Shown here piece by piece: positions 37,401-52,400 of a stretch of 64,000 nt of DNA; the stretch's first letter is position 1; every line of letters starts with the position of its first letter. Both the position numbers and the translations under genes were made by a program. Origin of the DNA: Parus major (Eukaryota; Chordata; Aves; Passeriformes; Paridae); contig NC_031799.1 of NCBI RefSeq assembly GCF_001522545.3, positions 46,393,035 to 46,457,034 on the forward strand. The letters are read 5' to 3'. Under the pieces are notes generated by a model that worked only from the letters and a program-made list of their open reading frames with translations, made no database searches and had not been told where the DNA came from.

Positions 37401-40400
37401 TACTTACCACCATCACTGGAGGGAGGGAAACCTTTCTTCAGGTGCTCGTTGTGAAATTTGCAAAAAAACCTGTGGATCTTCTGAGGTGCTCTCTGGCATG
37501 AGATGTGAATGGTGTGGCATCATGGTATGTTGTGCTGCTGCATGTATTTGTGGGAACCACATATATGTGGGCATATTTGAACAATTGATACAAACATAAT
37601 TTATTCACACACTGTATAAATATATATTTTGTATACACTTTGTAAATACACTTAATCTTTTTTAAATATATATATATATATAGTTATGTGTTAGGTAGGA
37701 AATTTGATTTTTTTAAATCCTCCTCATAGTCACTTCAATGAGCAACTCTCAATGTTACAGTGAAGCTTTGTGTAAATCCAGTGGAATTTAACTGGGCCTA
37801 ATCAATTATAGATCTGTGGTTGGAAGCCTGCAGTCACTTTCTATGTGAAATCAGAATTTCTTTCAGATCATGAATTCTGCAAGGTTAAAGACTTATCATT
37901 CTAATATGTTTTCTCTTATTTCAGTATAGAATAGGTCTTGACCTGTGGTTGGGGTTTTTTTAAGCTGTCAATATCAGTTTCTGTGTTTTTCCATTCATAT
38001 GACACGTGTTGATTTCCTGTGCAGGCTGATGGTACATTTCAATAATTCTTCTGGAAACCACAGCTTTTCACACACTGACAAACAGTGTGCAGTGCAGATA
38101 ACAATTAGTCCATCCACTTAATGCCACCTCGTATTACAATATGATGGAAGTGAAAGTAGTACCAGATGAGTCACACCTTTTCCATTTCCCCCATAGAGTG
38201 GAAGACCAGAGACTTCAAAATTCTCCATGCAGCTGCATAAAAACATTTTGTTTTTAATGGAAGAGGTTTGTGATCCTTCCAAGTCTCTTGACATATAAAG
38301 ACCCCCCATTATTGGCAATACAAAACCCAGATTAAACAAATAAGAATCTAGGGTGAAAGATGGGCCATTCATTTAATGAATGTGATTACAAAAGGTCTAT
38401 ATAATCCCTAGCCTCAGTTACACTATTTCAGTCATATTTTTTTAGAAATAAATTTACTTTCTATGTGTATCACAAGTTCTTAACTGATGCTGTTGTTTAT
38501 AGGCTCATGCTGCTTGCTATGTAATTGTCACACCAGAATGTACCTTTGGAAGATTGAGGAATATGATTCTTCCTCCAAGTTGTGTTCAGTTGTTTTCTCG
38601 CAACTTCAGCAAATTGCATTGTTTTCGAATATCGGAAAATTTGCATACAGAATCAGGTAAAACTTTCAAAGTTGAATGCAACTAGTTGGTGAGCATATTT
38701 AACCCAATGTCGTAATTCAATTAAGTATATTATTGCTAATTTTTACAGGCTTTTGTGGAAGTACTATAATTTCTTGCTATTTCTGGGACAGGTTAGGGAT
38801 TTTTTTAATAGACACAGTGCAAAATGCAGGAACTTCTGTTTACTGGTGCTGCGCAATTTGTACACTATTCTTGAAACAAAGAAAGTGAAAATCTAAAATC
38901 AGAAAATTTGTGGTTAGTGTTATCATTGCTGGAAACACTTACTTCTTATATCATGTGTACAGGTACTTTTATTTGTCTCTTGGATTAAGCTCCTGTCCTT
39001 TTTAAAAATTTCCTGTGCTGAAACAATATCATGTGTCTAGGCAGGGTAATGTTCTGCTGCCATCTAGAGTGAATGTTTGTTTAACAGCTGTTTAGGAAGA
39101 AAATTTTTTTTTAAGCCTGAGGTACACCAAAGTATTTTTTAATTTATATTTTGATTATTATGCACCTGTAAAACCTTTCCTTTGGTGCTTGAATGGAATA
39201 GGAAAGGAAATGAAAGGTAGCAAAATACGTTTTGCTCATGAAAGTTAAATATTTGCAACTGCTCATTTCTCAACCTGGCAGATTGCTCTTGAACTTTCTG
39301 CTCTAAAGTCATGTTTGGTTTTGGTGAGGAGAGCTGATCATGAGCAAGACCCCTGTGTTCTGTGTGCAGAAGCTGTAGCAGTAGTCCTGCTACTGCATGA
39401 ACTGTCTGACCCAAGGTCTACATAACCCAGACACACTCCAGTGACCTGCCAAAGGAGGTCTTAGGTTGCTTTTGTGGGTTGGGTTTTTTTCAGTGAGTGT
39501 GTTTTCTTTTTCAGTGAATTTGCTTGCTAGTGGTCAAAGATGTAGTATAGCACCCACTTGAAAATCATGGAGTTCCTAATGCTTCCAACAAAAGTACAGA
39601 GAAAAAGTTACAAAAGAAATAATCAAAATAAAGAGTGGATGAGCTTGATTTTGCTGCAAGGCTCACTGTGAACTTTGGTTCAGGTCTATTGTTAGGTATT
39701 TCACAAGTGTCCAAAGGGTTTAAGTGAAGATAAGGTTGTATTATTATAACTAAGAGAAGTTAATCACAAACCTTTAAAATATAGTCTTTGGTTTGACTTT
39801 TCTGATGTTAACTATGTTTTTCTCTTCAACAGTGGTGTGTTCTTTAAATATGTCAGACTTTCTCTTTTTTTATTTTTAAATTACCTCTTAATTAAAATTG
39901 AACGTAGAGTACTTTAAGTGAAAGAATCCAAGGTTTTAGCTGCACCTTCTAGTTTCTTCCTTCAATATTTTAAGAGATTGAAGAAAAGGTTTTCTATTTC
40001 AGAACTTACTCTGCACGCTAAGTGTGTTAGTTCATGTTACACATAGTCAAGGTTTTTTAAAGTAAGAATACCTTTTTTGCATTTCTTTAATGGAAAATTT
40101 TGTCTGGTGCTTTGAATTGAGAGAATGCAGCCATTAGCTTGTGGTCAGAAGTAGATACATACAAATGGAGAAATATTCACTAACTTAATTTGGACCATTT
40201 CCAGTGCTTTATTGTGACATGAAGGAGAAAAAAAATCAAATTGAATAAAACTCACCTAGTTTGGAAAGCCAGAATACAATTTTATAGTCCTTAGCCTGCA
40301 TGTCACAGAGGTATGGTATAGCAACAACCTGAAAAATCTGATTTCTAACACAGGGTCTCTTTTCTGTGGCCTATGAGAATTTCTGTCCCTTGGTCTCAGC

Positions 40401-43400
40401 TCCTCATCATCCAATTGGCAGCATCCTCCCAGGATGGGAGGCTGCTGAAACCCAGGGGAGTAGGGGCCAAGCCATGGGGATGCTCCCCTTTCCTTCTGTT
40501 GCACATCTGTTACATATCTGTGAACTTGACAGCTGCTTTGGCAATTGACATCTTTCTTTTTTTCATGGTCAGTGAGCCACAGCTGTGGCTCAGCACAAGG
40601 CATGGTGAGTAATATTGGTGGTGCAGCACCTGCCTTGTACTCCACTGTGCATAAATTGTTTTGTTCTGTCTTACCATAGCTGACAGTGCTTTTTAGCACC
40701 TTGGTTTAGCACCTACATGCTGAATGTTCAGGTACTAGTCTGGTGTCTCCACATGTCTTCTTTTACACCATCCACAGCCTGTTGAGCCTTGCTTCAAGAC
40801 CTGTTGCTGGATGTTTGCCAATCTCAGTCTTCTGCTGAAGATCAGGTGTCTGCAGGTCACCGCCAAAAGCACCAGATACCATCGCCATATGCTCTTTTTC
40901 TTTGCCCAAATTCTTCCTCAAAGGCAGAGCCAAGGATTCTCTTGAGCTAATTTTCGTATCAGCCTCTGTCGAGGAAGCTCAGTGCTCTAGCCTTTTAGTC
41001 CTTCTTGTTACTCAAGTTCACAGAACAGACCTTCATTTTCTAACAAAACCCCACTAGCTCCTGGCATGTGCTGAAAGTTACCAAGATGTGTTGTGACTCC
41101 AGAAGCTCCCTGATACTCTCTTAGGATGTATTTGATGCCCCTCTGACAATGAAGCAACTCAGGATGGCTGCCCCAGGAGCTGCTGCTGCTTTTCCAGGGG
41201 AAAGGTATAGACTCTGGATGGCAGATCTTGTTAAAGATTGTGTGCATGTTAGGGATCTCTTAGGGGAGCAAGGAACTCCTTTGTTGGAAGATAATTAGCA
41301 CTTCTGTGTGATGGCAGGCTCAGTAAGAAGTCCTTCTGACGTGTCATGCACAGAGGGTGCTTCTCTGTTGCCACAGCTGACAAAGGACATGGCTCATAAG
41401 ATTGTGGGAAGACCAGTCTGAGGTACCAGAGAAGTGTTGGCAGCTCCTGGATGGGTTGACTGCTGCAGGCATAGCTCTTCCCAAGCTGGTGGTTGGGAAG
41501 TGCCAAATGACTTGTCCCGTGCAGTGAAGGAGCACAGCCGTCATCATGGACCTACTGGGGACCATTTGTCAAAAGCGGCTTTTGCCACAGTGTAAATGCT
41601 AAGCTTCATCACCAATGTTTAGCAAACATCTCTGTGCTGAAAGAGACTTCTTTTAAACTCTTGAGGTACCAGGACGTGCAATGGTAGAGCAGTGTGGAGC
41701 CCCTTCCTCCAAATAACAAATTTCAAAGAAGTCATTGAACTTCACTGGAATGGTTTCAAGTTGCTGTTGGTGTAGATTTCCCTACTATTCAGACTGAAGG
41801 AGAGAGTGTAATAAAAGAAGTCAGCTTCTTTTCATCCAAATGGAGAAAGAAGAGGGTTGGGATCACTCAGGAGCAGTCATTTCCTATAGTTATATTTACC
41901 ACTTCATTTTATTTTTTTTTTAAACTAAATTATCTGGAGTGAAATTTAAGAAGGCATTCAGCTTTCTCTTATTTCAGGTTGTTTCAAGACCATACTGTCT
42001 AAATTTCCCTCCAGTTTGAAACTTGATGTTTGTCTGTCAGCTATAACAGGGAAAATATCTCGACACTTCATATTTTAAAAGCCAGAGCTCAAAAGCGTTA
42101 TTGTTGGTCTTTCTTGTAGACATTTGAATCATTACACAAATATTCAATGAGTTACCTGGTGTCAAGTTTAGGACTACTGCCTAGTACCCTTCTTGACATG
42201 CTATGATTCCACTTCTTGGAAGGTGTTCTCTTGCTTTGGATTTTTACTTCCTCAGTACCTCTTTTGCTCTGAGGATTTGCCTTTACTTGTTTTATTTTCT
42301 TTCTTGATTTGTGCCTTGATTTCATGCTTTTTCCCTCAGTGGCAAAGTATAGTTTTTTCAAAAACTTAAATTTTTGGGAGTTTTGCATCCCAATCAAGAC
42401 TGGGATTTTCAGTGGGCGTGAGTGTGAATACCATTATTTGATGAGCACTTGCATTGCATTCTACTGCTACCCTCAAAGAAGGAAAATTGATCATGTTTGG
42501 ATTTGCACTGGTCTTGTATGGCCCTGAGTGTCAGGAATGAGAACACAGTGAGGATCTTCTTCACAGAAGCAAATGCAAAATGTTCACAGCATTTATTTTA
42601 ATCTTTTTTTAATATGTATGGTTTTACAAGGGTGCATTATTTTCTGACATGTTAGCTCCTAGCTTTAGTGAGAGTTATGGGCCTAATGTCAAAGTCCTCT
42701 TCTGGAGAGCAGCAATTTCTTTCTCTTTGTGTGTCAGTAACTTTGTTTTTCACTTGTGGAAATTACTTCTGTAACACCATTATTTCTGACTAGAAGGCTG
42801 GATTGATTTGGTAATTTAAAACTTAATGGAAACCATCCATACTTCTGTGACAGTCAAACATCATGACTTCAGAAAAGAATGAAATGCAGTAGTTGCAATA
42901 TTAAAACTAGTAGTATAAGGATCTCGTGTATGCCTTCACTACATGACAATGCAGATTTGGTTTTTTTAATGCTGTTTTAATACTATAAATTATTATCATA
43001 AAATAGGTAAAAAAGAAAGTGTGCTTTTCTAACTGATTCCTTTTGTGTAAGCTTGTTTGATGGAAACTGTTCTTAGATGGCAAACACCTTCTCCCCTGTA
43101 TTCAAGTTAACAAAAATCCTTTCTTAAAATGTCTCTCCTTTTACAGATGAGGATGATGATGTTGATGGGTCAACACAAGGATCAACAAAAGATATCCAAA
43201 TTTCAACCGATTCAAGTAAGCAAAATTTTAGTAAGGGATGAATAGTCACCCATTTCTTTACTCATATAATAATCTTTATTCATATAATAATCTTTATTCA
43301 TATAATAATCTTTATTCATATAATCTTAAATTGTATTGCCTTATGACAAAATATTAAATTGTTATTTTTTCCAATGTTAGGTTTTAATTTTAGGTCCAGA

Positions 43401-46400
43401 GTTTTGGTCCAATAATCTTTATTCATATAATCTTAAATTGTATTGCCTTATGACAAAATATTAAATTGTTATTTTTTCCAATGTTAGGTTTTAATTTTAG
43501 GTCCAGAGTTTTGGTCCAACGCATTTATCCAGGGCCTTACAAATATGTCCTTGGTATTTTCTGTTGGTAGGTTGACATAAGTGGCAATCTGTTCATTACC
43601 TCGACAGACAGGTTATTTCTCTCGAGTCAGTAACTGAAGAAAGAAAACATGGTGTTGATAACCCATTGATAAGCAACAAATTTAAAGGGCAAACAGCAAT
43701 GTCTTTTCAGAGCATTTTGCTTCTAAGTTCGCTGGATCCAAATTTTGCTGAGGACGTCAGGTGAATGTGGTTTGGTTTTTGGCTTGGGCATGTTGCAGTA
43801 GACAGGATTGAGCTGGACTTGCTGTTTTTTATGTAGTTAAATTTTTAAGCACGTGGAGTTTTCTGAGGTTAGTAATAACCAAATTCTTGCTTTTTTAGAA
43901 GATGAGGTAAAATTTCAATTTAAGAGCTTCCCACGCCTATAACCATATTAATAAGTAGAACAACATGGTACATGCTACCTAATGTAGCTGCATGGATTGT
44001 TGTAAAAAAGATTTGAAATTCATTTCATTTCATATCAATAAATACTAATTTATTTATAAATCTTGAAGTTCTTGCAAAATTAAGAGGCTAATTGTGCAAA
44101 TGCTATTTGGAATTTTAAAATATTCAACTCAATAAGTAATTAAATCAGGTATAGAAGAGATCTCAAGCATCCTCTTCTTTCACTTTCTTAGTTCCTGAAT
44201 GACTTTAAGTTATGATCCACCGCCATACTTCCTTATTATGGGAAAACACTCCAACTGCAGTTGATCTAAACAACGTGATTTACGTGGTTGAGTGTGAGGA
44301 CTTCTGCATTTCAACAATTAAGTCTATTTCCCTTATGACTATCAAAAAGAAAACTATGTATCCAGATATTTCAACATGATTCATTGGAAACATTAGTAGA
44401 TGCCAGTTCAGCTTTAGTTTAGCCTTCCAAAAAGAAGAAAAAAGATATGAAAATTCAGTAAACAAACTTTAATATGTCATTTGTTCGGGCCATCTCTTGA
44501 GAAAGCAGCAGTAGATGCTATGTTTTCAAGGGTCATGTAAAGTATCAAGAGCTGTGTTTTAAAAAGAAGAGTGGCATAAAAAATTGCTTTCTTGTAGTGC
44601 ATTTTCACAAAGCATAGGACAGTGTAGAGCCCAGTAACTTCACTGTGAGTTAGAAAGCTCAGCTAAAAATACACTCACAAAGATAGTCAGAAGAAGCATT
44701 TACTGATAAGACAGACTGTGGTGATGCAGTCCAGGGCACGGCCATGCAGTACCAACCAGCAACTTCTTTAAATGTGACCAGTTCCCTTTGTCTCCTTATC
44801 CTTCTGTTCTCCTATACTAGTTCTTCCCCAAACCACTTTGATCTCTTGCTTTGATTCCTCTCCTAAAGTTCCCCTAACAACACTTGTGCCATCCCGGAAT
44901 GCTTTCCACATGTGTCTCATATATATCCCTGCAAGCTGAGTGACCTCCTTGGTTGCTGAGGTGTCCTGCAGAGCTTCCCCTATGGCCTCCTCTGGTGTGT
45001 GCCACCCCCAGACCATGGGATTGATGACCTTGTGTCAGCTCAGGACATGGCTGCTCTGATAACCTACCTGGTCAAGTTATTGAGGTTCACCTGCCAGCTG
45101 TCGTGCTGTTGTATGTCTCTGTGTGTGGGGAGGCATGAGCTACTGAATTTAACATGACAATGACATGGTTGCAGGGGGCTGTACCACTTTCACCTGTGTC
45201 TGTATGACACCATTTGTATAACGTGGGTCAAGAAGGAGATGCTCACTGCTTCTGTGTGTTGAATCAGTAGATCTGCCATGTCTTTTGGGATGTTACCATG
45301 CTCTCTCTCAAGAGTGTCTGAACTCAATTGCATTCCAGAATATTTAGCTTTTCTTAATTCCTGCTCTCTATGTTTTAGGGGTACGTATTTCCAAAAACAA
45401 TGAAAACAAGTCAGAACAAATTGAATAATATTGATGAGGAAAGACACATTTTTTCCACAGGAAATAGAAAAGAATACCAAGTCTGTAGTTTAGTATTAGA
45501 AGAAGATTTCAATTAGTAGCCTACATTCATCTTTTTACTTTGCTATTGTAATGGGCTTGTTGAGTGAAATGTAAAGTTAGAAGATCCAAGTCTTAATATT
45601 GGTAGCTTAGATGTGTTAAATCAACCACTGTATTTAGCCTACCAAGATACGAAAACCAAAAGCATAAAATTAACATTAAAACAACCATACAGTTTCTGAG
45701 TTGATAGATTTAACAGACATACACTGGGTTTGGCAAAGGACTCTCCCTGCCCTGTGAGAACCTCTCAGAGCTCACTGGCTGCAAGTGAATAGTCTGATTC
45801 AGCATACATCCAATCTTCTGCAGGACAAAATTCAGCCATCAATGAAAACCCATTCTGGAGGAGGTTTTAGAGGAATGTGTCTACCAGAGAAATGGGGGCT
45901 GCAGTGCTGTCAGCAAACAGATGTTTCACAGCATGTCCTTCCTCAGCCTCTGTTTTGCCTTGCTCTGGGTACTGTTGATTTGCCAAGTAAGAGATAAAAT
46001 GGTTTTGCATTAGATAGACCCAAGTCATTGGCTTAGAGTTTGCTTCTGTCTTGTCTCAAACCTGCTGACAGTGCAGAGGAGACCTCCACTGTAATTCTGC
46101 AAGCAGGAACAAACTGTTTTCCAGAAGAAGCAAGGACAGCATATAGGGAGGGATTTTTCCCCTAAAGATGCTTAAGAAAATGTTAAGCTTTCATAAAAAG
46201 GGCCGTTGTGTTCTTCTGTAATTGTTTACAGATAACTCAACATGTCACGGGTTCCTCAGCAGATGCTTGGGAAGGCTCTAAAAACTAAGAGAAGGGTTAA
46301 GAAGTGGCTACCAGAATGTTAACACAGACTTGTGCTTCAAAATTGTTTTGAAACTAGGGGAGCTTGAGCTGCTCGAGAAAACAAGTTCACAGAAGGCACA

Positions 46401-49400
46401 CACCTGTGAGTGTCTCTCCTGGAAGAAAAAGAGCTAGAGAAAGAAAGAAGGAAGGGTGGGAGAAAGGAATCTGGGATTCTGAAAGGCTCTCTTCAAGGGC
46501 AATAAAAATAAAAATACAGAATTCTTACATACATTAATGCCATGTTGTAGGTTATGAATCTTAATACTGAAATAAACCAAAATTTGATAGTCCCCACTGT
46601 TGTAATGTGAAGTAGAGTAGAGAATGTAATATGAAGTAGAGAAGGAGAACATAAAGCATGTAAATAGCACAAGTTGTTTGGGGAAGAGTGGTTCTTGGTA
46701 AGCTATGTTGCTATAATTTAGTGTTTTAAGAGTAATTTTCACAAATACACTCAGTATAGGTCTCTAGCTTTCTTAAATGACGAAACGATTCAGGGCCACA
46801 TAATTTTCCTGTCTCAGTCACGAGCCACATGTTAGTCTTTTCAGACACTGTATCCTGTCTGTGGGGATTTGGAAGTCAGAGGGAACATGAACTTTGAACT
46901 CGTCCAATGCTGTTTTATTATTTTCCCAAGAAATCTTGCTATCTTAGCCACTGAAATCAAATTCCATGCTTTGGTAAATTATGCCTGGAGTTACCCTTTT
47001 GTAGTTACTTTCCCCTTAGAAAGGGTAAGCATGAACAACAGGTTATTTTCACCTCAGTATCGCATAGTAAGAAAAAAAATGATGTGTTTTTCAGGAGAAA
47101 GTCCCGATACTGTGTACTCCGGTCCAACAGGAAAAGATAAAAGACATTTAGTAGTGAGGTGCCAGTATTACAAAACAGGCAGTAACTCCTTTAAGTGACA
47201 CAATTTGATAAGTGCATCTGTTGTGTATTAGCAGGGGTTTATATATATATGTACATACTAGGTAGGGGTATGTAGACTTCACTTCTGTAACTGGATCATT
47301 TTCTAATATATAAAAATTGGAATGGGTGGAAGGAAGAGCTTTACCTAACTTCAGAAGTGGTTATAGTTGAGCTTCTTGCCAAGGCTAGTTAGACAAATCA
47401 GATTGGCATAAGACACCCCTTAACTTACATGTGCTGGATGTGCTCTTGACTCAGTGGAGAAATGTATTTCTGGATGACTAATTGCAGTATGTAGCTGTTT
47501 GTTCTTTTGTTCATGTGCTTCCTGAAGCTCACGTGCAAGCAAGCCATTTTTCACTAAGTTGCAGTAAAAGTGTCCCCTCTGAGGAGTACAGTGACAAAGT
47601 TAAATGTGATTTTTCACTGATAAAGTTGAAGAGTTTTTTTTATGTGATGGATACCAGAATTAGCAGCATTATGTTTATTTATCTAAGAAATATGCTTGAG
47701 CTTAGGACATTATTACTGGTCCATAGATCTAAACTTATTCTTGTAAACCAGTTTATTTTGAGAGTCGGTCCAACTGTTCTTTAACTGTTCTTAAGACATG
47801 GATGGAGAGCTCATAAAAAATTCTCTAGTTACAATTGCTAGGGATTCTTTTAGACCAACTAGTATCTCATAAGAGCGCAGACTACAAAGGCACTTCAAAT
47901 GAAAACAAGTACTAGAACTTGAATGAATGTTTTTATTCTCAGATGGTCGTCTTCTTTCTGGATTGCTAGAGAAAACAGCAGAGATTTTGATAGTGTTACA
48001 AAAGTTCATACTCAGAACATCAGCTGTGCTGTCAGAAACCAGTGTTCATTTGTTTTCTCAAGTTGTGTTAGCTCTAAAGAAGGTCACCCAGGACACAGTG
48101 TGTCTTTTGGTTAACATTTGTCTATGCTATAGTTACCATGGAGATCTCTCTGACAGAAATCTGTGTTTAAAAGAATTCCACTCCTTCTGGCATAGATCCA
48201 GCAGAATTTAAAGGAGTAGGTCACTTTCCAATGCACGCTATGGCCTCAATGCAATGGTTGTTGGGTTTCAAGGGTACTTTAGAAGCAAGAGTTGATGATA
48301 TTTGTATCTTCCTTATACTGTGACTAAAAAGAAATTGACAACAGACACAGCCACTATAATAATTGGAAAACTGAAAATCCACGGTGATACTGCTTTTCAT
48401 ATCAACAGAAAGAATTTAAAAGTCACAATGTATCTATCATACTAGGCTGGATGTGGCTCTGAGCAACCTGATCTAGTGAAAGATGTCCCTGTCAGAATTC
48501 TTGTACTCCATGATCCTTGAAGGCCACTTCCAGCCCAAACTATTTTATAATTCTGTGATTTTATTTATTCTGTTTCTGTCTGTTTTGCTTTGTACATGCA
48601 TCTGTTATACAGGCATCTCTCCAAAGAGTCACAGCATGGCTGAGGTTGGAGGCAGTGTGGAGGTTATCTAAGACAGCCTTCTGCTCAAGCAAAGTGGCTC
48701 AGAGAAGTTTGTCATGTTCAGTAAGGTTTTGATTATCATAACAGAATCATAGTTTTGATTCTGTTTTTTTTTTGATTATCATAACAGAATCATATCAGGT
48801 TTGAGTTAGAAGGGACCTCAAAGATTATCTGGTCCCAACCCCTCAGACATGGGAAGGCACACCTTCCACTAGACCAGTCAACATAGCCAATTTTGTCCCA
48901 GGAGAGACTAGGATGACTTTGGAGTAGGATGGGAGGTTATACTGGGGACTGCTTTGCTGTGCAGTGAGATCTTCATGTTACATAACGAGAATGTCCTTGC
49001 ACACGCATTGTGCCATGACCAGTGGGATTGATAAAGACGAAATATCCTTTAGAAGTGGACAAGTTTACACTGAAAAAGAAGTCCAAGTGTCTGAGTGTCA
49101 CATCTCAGAATAAGGAGAAATAAAGATCATGAGCATTAAGGTATCATGATTTCTCTTTGAGGATTAGAGTCTCATTTTTAAATGACTGCTTTCACGTATA
49201 AGTACTAGATAATCCTTTAGTTCTGTGGTGTTGGCTTTGATTGAAGTTGCAGTGCATACAGTGAAGCAGAAATAGGTGGATTAAACACAACATTAGTTTG
49301 AGATGGTTCAAGAGAATTAGCACTGAAGTGTCGTTGCTAAGTTATTGTACACTGTGGTCCTTCCTCATAATCTGCCACTGCAGCATTGAGATGAGCAGTG

Positions 49401-52400
49401 ATGCACATTTCTGCCTGGATTCTTGCTTGCTTTTTATCAGTCATCAGTTACAAGTGGTTCGGTGGTTTTGTTCCTCCATTTCCAGTTATCCTTTTTAATC
49501 CTTCTGTGGTAAATAGCAATTTGCTAGTGTGTTTCATTGAACCTAAATGCTGATATTATTTGAGAGCAAAAGGCTCTTAATATTTATTCTGTACTACAAA
49601 GTATTTCCAGGCTGTAAGGGAAGCACAGAAGTCGGCTCCAGCATTTAACATATCTCCATTACAATGTGTGTTAACAGACTGCTTGATTAACCAGAATCGG
49701 CAGTGCTTTGGGAGCTGTTCTAAAGGGGGTGGCACTTTGTCTTGGTCTTCAAGTTGTTCAACTTGTCAATAATAAATACAGTCTTGAATGCTGAAGATGA
49801 AGAAGCAATAATATACACGGTCTGGTTATAACAGTTTTATCAAAAGCCAGGATAAAACTGTGATTACTCATCCCTCTTTCACAAACAGTAACAAAACAAA
49901 ATTTTAATTATTCAGCCTCAGAGCTTTTCATATGACAAGGAATGTTCCCATGAAGAAACATTTCAGTTTCATTGAAAGCAGGTTTTTAGTAGTTATTTTA
50001 TACCCTTCCTATTCAGGTCGCTTTCTGATTCAAGGTGTTTGTTAATGAAATACAATTGTTTCCATTCAGGTAAACAAACACTCAAGATATTTGATGGGAA
50101 TGATGCAGTGAAACGCAATCAATTTCGACTAATTTCAGTTCCAAGGATTGCAAAAAATGAAGAAGTTGTGGTAAGATACACAGTAAGGGTCAGTTTTCCA
50201 GTGTCATACATATTGTTTCATATTACAATAGCAAAAAGATAATTTTTAGAAATGTAACTCAACAAAAATCTGTGAATGTGCTATATTACAATGTAATTTG
50301 ACTTCTTCATGTAGTGCTCTTTTTTTAGGCCATCTGAGGAAACAGTGGCTTACATATCTGTCGCGTAATAGCAACCACAGTGTCACATTTTAAGCAGTCA
50401 TTCTGCTTCCTGGTGTTACTCTGAAGCCTGATTTAACTGATACAAACAATACAGAATAACCAGCTCCTTAGATCTTGCTCTTTTTCTGTAGTAGTGGTTT
50501 GATATTTATCCTGGACAGCCACCAGTATTGCACTTGAGTTAATCAGCTTTAAACACTAAAGCTTGTTATACTTCTCTCCACCCTTTGGCTGTGAAAATAA
50601 TCAATTACTGATCACATACTGGCCACTCCCTAGCTTTTCCAGTGCTCCATCTGGGATAGGAAAATTACTTAGTACTAAATCAAGTATGCTGTGCATATCT
50701 TTATTTACTGGGCTAGGCAGAGACCCCATGCTGTGAGAGCTAAATCCCAGAGCGGGGAATAGGGTGGTTTGCAATAGAATTGTGCAGGTCTCAGAGTCAT
50801 AACAGACTTGGCAAAGAAGTCTGCAGAATGTATTACATCAGAATTCTGACAATATAAAGCTAAAGATCATTAGGATATTTATCTTGATGCTGTGTTCAAA
50901 AAAACCAGGAGTTTGCAAAGGGTTTTTAGTGTTCTGCATGTCAAAGATCTTTAAGAAAAAACTATGTACAGGACTGAAAACACTTTTTTTTAGGAGTGCT
51001 ACTTGCCTTTCAAGCACATTTTACCCGGCTGGTGCTTTTAATAACAGAGAAGAGAAATACAAGTTCTTATAAATGGTCTATATTGACTGCAGTATCTGTG
51101 TTAGCAGAGGTGCTGCAGGCATGGGCCCCTTATGGATGTAAAATTTCTGTGTGCATCTTGCAAGGACAGCCCTTCCCTTTCCTCTTCCCGGGTGTGTGGT
51201 TTCAGGGCAGATTTGTGTCTGAGAAGCTCATTAACTTTTAGCATCCCTTGGTGTGAGAAGACTGAGTAGGCTGAGTTGTGTTCAATCAAGTGTAATTTAC
51301 CATTTTCCTTGTGAAGTAAATTTTACAATGCATGAGTGTAGATTTATTGCACCCAAATTTTTACATTTGGTCTTAAAATAACTATCACTTGCCAAAAATA
51401 CTGTGGATTGTGTTCAAATACATTGATAGCTCAAATTTTCTTCTTTCATCTTTGCTGAAATTTGTTTTTGAAACTTCACTCTTTTGATTTTTTTTTTTTT
51501 GGCCATTGCTATGTATCCACTGCTCTGAGGTTAGAATGTGCATTAAAGGTTCATTTCATAAATCAGTTATCTATAATGTCTATGGCTGTATAGGTATTAA
51601 TTGTATATTTTCAAGTAAAAGTTAATTTATCTTGCTGTGTTTTAGGAGGCTGCTTTGAGGGCGTACTACATAAATGATGACCAGCAGGAGTATGAGCTTC
51701 AGACCTTTACGCAGCAGGTGCTGCTCTCTGATGATGTTATCAACAGGAATGATGCTGCAGAGGACAGCAACTTGGGCTCAGTATTCCGAGAATCTGTTCC
51801 TGAAGCTTGGATCATCAGAGCCAAACCAAAGGACGAGGAAGTAATCAGAATTTATCCTGCCTGGCTCAAGTGAGTATTTTCCTTCTTGATCACAAGGTTA
51901 TCCTGCTTGACTGCATTTGTCCTCTGTAGTCGAGCCCTGTTTGCTTTATTTATTGGAGCTGCAGAACTCTTAACAGAGTGTAGTTTCTTTTTCTGTATTT
52001 CAGGATTCTTCTGTTCATTTTTCTGAATAGGTAGTATGCATAACGTTCATTTCCATGCCTAGAAACTCTTGGGTTTCTTTACATGCTTGGAACATACAGT
52101 GTAACTTGTGCAGTTCTATTATCATGTGTTTGGTTAGAAAGATGCAACTTTACATTAATTACATCTGTAAAAAAAATGATGGCGTACACGTCACTTGAAA
52201 AATTGATGGATTTCTTTCAAAGAAATGTGGATTAGGAAAAACTACAGTGCAGCTTTCCATGTGAGATGAGGAGGGGAAAAAAAACCAAAAAAAGAATCCG
52301 ATGTAATTTACCACTGAGACAGTATGAATTTTAAGCATATTTAATAGTAGAAACAAAATGGTCTGGATTTACTAATTTCTGAAGACCTGTGGGATGAAAT

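Larger units (their letters stand above)
43216..50069 (+). other. DGKQ: DGKQ intron 7 (6.9 kb)
   Basis: GT-AG intron between the acidic linker exon and the first RA-like exon. It contains an 18-bp x3 repeat plus a 107-bp perfect tandem duplication (43262-43519) and a cluster of CR1 fragments (about 48445-48900). A - strand open frame at 44768-45016 has a protein-like composition but no recognised family. Confidence 0.9.
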
